Both the position numbers and the translations under genes were made by a program. From the NCBI GenBank assembly GCA_037444625.1, contig JBBIMA010000010.1, forward strand, positions 20,564 to 84,563: a stretch of DNA of 64,000 bases, in the 5' to 3' direction. This DNA comes from DTHT01 sp037444625 (GTDB lineage: Bacteria; Acidobacteriota; Terriglobia; Bryobacterales; Bryobacteraceae). Every line of letters begins with the position of its first letter. Positions within the stretch are counted from its first letter, which is position 1. The notes under the pieces are model-generated. The model saw only the letters and a program-made list of their open reading frames with translations, was not told where the DNA came from and made no database searches. This document shows, piece by piece, positions 60,614 through 64,000 of this stretch.

Positions 60614-61615
60614 ATGCGCAGACTGGCGATCGCCGCCTGGCCGGCGCTGGTCGCCCTGGCCGCCCAGCCGGCGGGAGAACCCTGGCTGACGTTTCCGGGC
60701 GGCGAGGGCCCCGGCCGGGGCCGGCATATCGTGCTCGTGAGCGGGGACGAGGAATACCGCTCCGAGGAGGCCCTGCCCCAACTGGCCAAGATCCTTGCCT
60801 TCCGCCACGGCTTCCGCACGACGGTTCTGTTCGCGGTGGACCCGGAGAGCGGCTTCATCAATCCCAACCGGCGCGACAACATTCCGGGACTGGAGGCGCT
60901 GGCGGGGGCCGATTTGATGATCCTGTTCACGCGCTTCCGCGACCTGCCGGATTCTCAAATGCGGTTGATCGTCGAGTATGTGGAATCCGGACGGCCCGTC
61001 ATCGGCCTGCGCACCGCTACGCACGCCTTCGATCTGAAAAGCAGCCCCACCTACGCGCGCTATTCCTGGAACAGCCGGGAGTGGGAAGGAGGTTTCGGGC
61101 GGCAAGTGCTCGGGGAGACCTGGATCCGGCACCACGGACGGCACGGGCGCCAGTCCACCCGGGGCGTGATCGTCCGGGAGCAGGCCGGGCATCCCATTCT
61201 GCGCGGCATAGGCGAGGGCGATGTCTGGGGACCGACCGACGTCTATGCGGTGCGCCTGCCCCTGCCCGGCGATGCACAGCCTTTGCTGCTGGGCCAGGTG
61301 CTGGAAGGCATGCGGCCGGATTCGCCCCCGGCCGCGGGCGCCGTCAACGACCCCATGATGCCGGTGGCCTGGGTGAAGACTTACCGCGGCGCGCAGGGCA
61401 AGGCGGCGCGCGTGTTCACCACCACCATGGGCTCGGCGGAGGATCTGCTGAGCGAAGGATTCCGCCGCCTGCTGGTCAACGCCTGCTACTGGGCGCTCGG
61501 CATGGAAGGGCGGATTCCGGCCCGCTCGGCGGTGGAGCTCGTGGGCGAGTACCGGCCGCGGGCCTTCGGTTTTGACGGATTCGCGCGGAACCTCCGGCCG
61601 AGTGATCTGCGCTAA
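60614..61615 (+). CDS. ThuA-like domain protein, exported
   Basis: A 333-residue protein. Signal peptide LAIAAWPALVALAAQPA, then a flavodoxin/glutamine-amidotransferase-like ThuA fold: RHIVLVSGDEEYRSEEALPQ, LMILFTRFRDLP, RPVIGLRTATHAFD and the late VAWVKTYRGAQGKAARVFTTTMG. ThuA-type proteins take part in trehalose or other sugar utilisation, with unsettled biochemistry. It is followed 9 bases later by the FG-GAP protein, so the two form an operon. Target sugar unknown. Confidence 0.88.
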   Translation: MRRLAIAAWPALVALAAQPAGEPWLTFPGGEGPGRGRHIVLVSGDEEYRSEEALPQLAKILAFRHGFRTTVLFAVDPESGFINPNRRDNIPGLEALAGADLMILFTRFRDLPDSQMRLIVEYVESGRPVIGLRTATHAFDLKSSPTYARYSWNSREWEGGFGRQVLGETWIRHHGRHGRQSTRGVIVREQAGHPILRGIGEGDVWGPTDVYAVRLPLPGDAQPLLLGQVLEGMRPDSPPAAGAVNDPMMPVAWVKTYRGAQGKAARVFTTTMGSAEDLLSEGFRRLLVNACYWALGMEGRIPARSAVELVGEYRPRAFGFDGFARNLRPSDLR

Positions 61616-61624
61616 GGAGCGGGC

Positions 61625-63847
61625 ATGCGAACCTTCGGTCTTTGCCTGTGGGCGGCGGTTGCCTGGATGGGTTGGAGTCAGCCCGTCGAGCGGCGGGGTG
61701 CGGCCTCCTGGCCCACCCGCAACGGCCTCCGCGCAGCCCTTCCGAGCGACGCACCCGCCGGATGGCCGGCGAGGGTAACCCTCGAGGCGCCCGAGGAGCT
61801 GAATCCCGATTCGGTGCGGCTGATCGCCCCGGACGGCGCCCTCGCCCCCTGCAAGCTGGAATGGCTGCGGCCGCGGCTGGTTGTAAGTTGGATATCCCGC
61901 GGCCCGGGAACTTACTATCTTTACTTCGATGTCCGCGGCTCGGGGGAAACTGAGCGCCTGCCCGCTCCGGCCATGGTGGGGACCGGAGACCGCGTCACGT
62001 ACGGCCGCTCCGGCGTCAGGAGCAGGCTGGCGGTGGGACTGTGGGCCTACCCGGCTGCGCTCGACGCGGACGGCGACGGCGACCTCGACCTGGTGGTTTC
62101 CTGCACCGACCGTCCCTCCAACGGCATTTATCTGTTCCGCAACCTGGGCGACAATCGGACGCCCCTGTTCGACCGCGGCGAATGGCTCGGGCCCGGCAAG
62201 AAGGATTTGCTGGCGGCGGACTTCAACGGCGACGGGGCCCTGGACCTGGTCGCCCCCGGCGGCTATTACAGCGACTTCGCCCGCTACCGGCTCTCGCGCT
62301 TCGTGCCCGTGCGCCTGGAGCGCGACTACTGGGTGGGCCGCGATGATCTCTGGTATCCGGTGGACTGGGACGGCGACGGCCGAGTGGACCTGTTGGTGGG
62401 AACCAGCGACTGGCGCGATTACGGCTGGGACGACGCCTACGACGAGCAGGGGCGCTGGACACGCGGGCCGCTGCACGGTTACGTGTACTTCCATCGGAAT
62501 CTGGGGACGAACCGGGATCCGGTCTATGCGCCGCCGGTGCGGCTGGAGGCCGGCGGGCGGGTGCTGGACCTCTACGGCAGTCCTTCGCCCAACCCGGTGG
62601 ATTGGTTCGGGCGGGGCGTATTGGACCTGATCGGGGGCAGTTTTCTGGACACCCTCACGCTGTTCCGCAACAGCGGCAGCCGCACCGCACCCCGCCTGGA
62701 GGCCGGGGAATTGCTGCGCGTAGGGGGCGAGGTCTTGCACATGGATCTGTGCATGATTCAGCCGCGCGTGGTCTTTTGGCGGCCGGACCGCGGGCCCTCG
62801 CTGATCGTCGGTCAGGAGGACGGCACGGTGGCTTTGCTGGAGAATCTGGCCCCGCCCGGGCGGATCCCGGAACTGGCGCCGCCCCGGTACTTCGAGCAGA
62901 TGGATCCGTACTTGAAGAGCGGCGCGTTGGCTCGCCCGGTAGCCGCGGATTTCAACGGCGACGGCAGGTTGGACCTGATCGTAGGGAACTCGGCGGGCTA
63001 CTTACAATACTTCGAAAACATAGGCGACCGTCAATCGCCCGCATTTATAGACCGGGGTTACTTGCAAGCGGGCGGTCGCACGATCCGCCACATGGCCGGT
63101 CCCAACGGCTCGGTGCAAGGGCCGGCGGAAGCTAAGTGGGGATACACGAACCCCTCCGTGGCGGACTGGGACCTGGACGGAAGGCTGGACATCCTGGTGA
63201 ACGACATTCGGGGGGAAGTCGTCTGGTACCGCAACATCGGTACGGCGCAGCGGCCGGAATGGGCTCCGGCTCAACCCATCGAAGTGGCCTGGCCGGGCAA
63301 GCCGCCCAAGCCGGATTGGGTCTGGTGGGAGCCGCGCGGCAAGCAGTTAGTAACTCAGTGGCGTACGACGCCGAAGGTCGTGGATTGGGACGGGGACGGT
63401 CTGCCCGACCTGGTGATGCTCGACTATCGAGGCTACCTGGCGCTCTATCGGCGCCGGCGCGGACCGGAGGGCTTGGCACTGCTGCCGCCGGAACGGATTT
63501 TCGTCGAGCCTAACGGGCGTTTTCTCTATCTGGCGCGCGGCCGCGGCGGGGCCAGCGGCCGGCGCAAGATCGAGCTGGCCGACTGGGACGGCGACGGCGA
63601 CCTGGACCTGATCACCGACGGGGAAGACGGGCCGATCTGGTATGAGAACCTGACCGGGCGGGAGCGGCCGGTGATGGCGCCGCGCGGGCCCTTGCTGCCC
63701 CTCAAGATCCAAGGCCACAACCCGACGCCCAACGTGGCCGACTGGAACGGGGACGGCAAGCCCGACCTGCTGGTGGGCGCGGAGGACGGATTCCTCTACT
63801 ATTTCGAGCGCCGCTTTCTCGAGCGAAGCCGGGGGGCGGCGCGCTGA
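61625..63847 (+). CDS. FG-GAP/VCBS repeat protein, exported
   Basis: A 740-residue secreted protein. Signal peptide FGLCLWAAVAWMGWSQP; residues ~20-115 form a separate N-terminal domain with ARVTLEAPEELNPDSVRL. Then follow at least seven calcium-binding FG-GAP-like repeats with the D-x-D-G-D-G-D-L-D-L pattern (ALDADGDGDLDLVV, DFNGDGALDLVAP, DWDGDGRVDLLVG, DFNGDGRLDLIVG, DWDGDGDLDLITD, DWNGDGKPDLLVG). They would fold as an integrin-like propeller. No catalytic domain is recognised. Probably a surface or ligand-binding partner of the ThuA-like protein upstream. Confidence 0.9.
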   Translation: MRTFGLCLWAAVAWMGWSQPVERRGAASWPTRNGLRAALPSDAPAGWPARVTLEAPEELNPDSVRLIAPDGALAPCKLEWLRPRLVVSWISRGPGTYYLYFDVRGSGETERLPAPAMVGTGDRVTYGRSGVRSRLAVGLWAYPAALDADGDGDLDLVVSCTDRPSNGIYLFRNLGDNRTPLFDRGEWLGPGKKDLLAADFNGDGALDLVAPGGYYSDFARYRLSRFVPVRLERDYWVGRDDLWYPVDWDGDGRVDLLVGTSDWRDYGWDDAYDEQGRWTRGPLHGYVYFHRNLGTNRDPVYAPPVRLEAGGRVLDLYGSPSPNPVDWFGRGVLDLIGGSFLDTLTLFRNSGSRTAPRLEAGELLRVGGEVLHMDLCMIQPRVVFWRPDRGPSLIVGQEDGTVALLENLAPPGRIPELAPPRYFEQMDPYLKSGALARPVAADFNGDGRLDLIVGNSAGYLQYFENIGDRQSPAFIDRGYLQAGGRTIRHMAGPNGSVQGPAEAKWGYTNPSVADWDLDGRLDILVNDIRGEVVWYRNIGTAQRPEWAPAQPIEVAWPGKPPKPDWVWWEPRGKQLVTQWRTTPKVVDWDGDGLPDLVMLDYRGYLALYRRRRGPEGLALLPPERIFVEPNGRFLYLARGRGGASGRRKIELADWDGDGDLDLITDGEDGPIWYENLTGRERPVMAPRGPLLPLKIQGHNPTPNVADWNGDGKPDLLVGAEDGFLYYFERRFLERSRGAAR

Positions 63848-63880
63848 GGCGGCCCGGCCGCGCGCTACAGTAGAAGAGGA

Positions 63881-64000
63881 ATGTTCACCTGGATCTGCCC
63901 CCAGTGCGGGCGGGAGGTTCCGCCGTCGGAAGCCGAGTGCCCGGACTGCGCCCGCGGCCCGCAGGCGGCGACCAAGGCGCCCGAGGCCCCGGCCGCCGCG
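63881..64000 (+). CDS. Zinc-ribbon protein (partial, cut by window end)
   Basis: The first 40 codons of a gene that runs off the right edge: MFTWICPQCGREVPPSEAEC, then CPDCARGPQ and an alanine/proline-rich stretch. The CxxC...CxxC pattern is a zinc ribbon, which often starts a longer membrane or hypothetical protein in Acidobacteria. A TACAGT box lies 9 bases before the ATG, with AGAGGA between them. The function cannot be told. Confidence 0.7.
   Translation, partial: MFTWICPQCGREVPPSEAECPDCARGPQAATKAPEAPAAA

Noticed and set aside
61625..63847. FG-GAP protein as a polymorphic toxin
   Set aside because: The repeats run to the C-terminus with no toxin domain after them, and no immunity-like gene follows.

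Overview
This is a high-GC (roughly two-thirds G+C), densely coded chromosomal window with no mobile element, phage, CRISPR array, rRNA or tRNA that I can recognise. It looks like Acidobacteriota, most likely the Bryobacterales/Solibacter branch. The reasons are: three very large TonB-dependent receptors with N-terminal carboxypeptidase-regulatory-like domains, two proteins ending in the Solibacter-type C-terminal domain (TIGR03437), Tat-exported sulfatases, DUF1080, ThuA-like and Gfo/Idh/MocA proteins, YVTN propellers, and a rubrerythrin / Fe-S / DUF3501 cassette. The lineage is inferred from gene content, not from a marker search.

Layout. 1-3530 (minus): flagellar basal-body operon flgB-flgC-fliE-fliF-fliG, with fliG cut by the window edge and a candidate sigma-54 promoter in front of flgB. 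3.6-7.0 kb: a self-regulated IclR repressor, a YbjN-like protein, a sulfatase and an exported hypothetical protein. 7.1-9.4 kb (minus): rubrerythrin, Fe-S reductase-like protein and DUF3501. 9.5-17.7 kb (minus): uppS, a small winged-helix regulator with a membrane partner, a CAAX-protease-like protein, a TPR lipoprotein and a giant YVTN/TIGR03437 protein. 17.9-21.2 kb (plus): D-aminopeptidase, a deleted oxidoreductase remnant, rplU-rpmA-obgE. 21.2-30.8 kb: penicillin-binding transpeptidase, nadE, a YVTN/phosphoesterase fusion, a GH57 enzyme, a SYLF protein, a SLOG-fold protein and uridine kinase.

30.9-39.0 kb: TonB receptor 1, then a glycerol-3-phosphate module made of a GntR/UTRA regulator and a GlpT-type transporter on the minus strand, and glpD plus a glycerophosphodiesterase on the plus strand. 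Two copies of the palindrome TGTCTAGACA lie in the divergent promoter region. 39.1-49.1 kb: TonB receptor 2, manC, oligopeptidase B-like peptidase, DUF1080 plus sulfatase operon, ribBA. 49.1-57.5 kb: a DUF3748/TIGR03437 fusion, an endonuclease/phosphatase-fold protein, a Gfo/Idh/MocA oxidoreductase, nadD, rpoD, dnaG. 57.5-64 kb: TonB receptor 3 with a damaged 5' end, a ThuA-like protein, an FG-GAP repeat protein and the start of a zinc-ribbon protein.

The gene set suggests a heterotroph that degrades polymers and recycles cell-wall, lipid-head-group and sulfated material. The most interesting signals are regulatory. Operators sit inside compact promoters (iclR, glpT, glpD), and -10-like boxes lie only 6-11 bases before many start codons with no ribosome-binding site, which points to leaderless mRNAs. 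I did not find a convincing new multi-gene defence or mobile system. No gap between genes exceeds about 230 bases; the largest (60389-60613, 17737-17921, 4425-4600, 19305-19470) hold promoters or leaders and nothing else that I can see.
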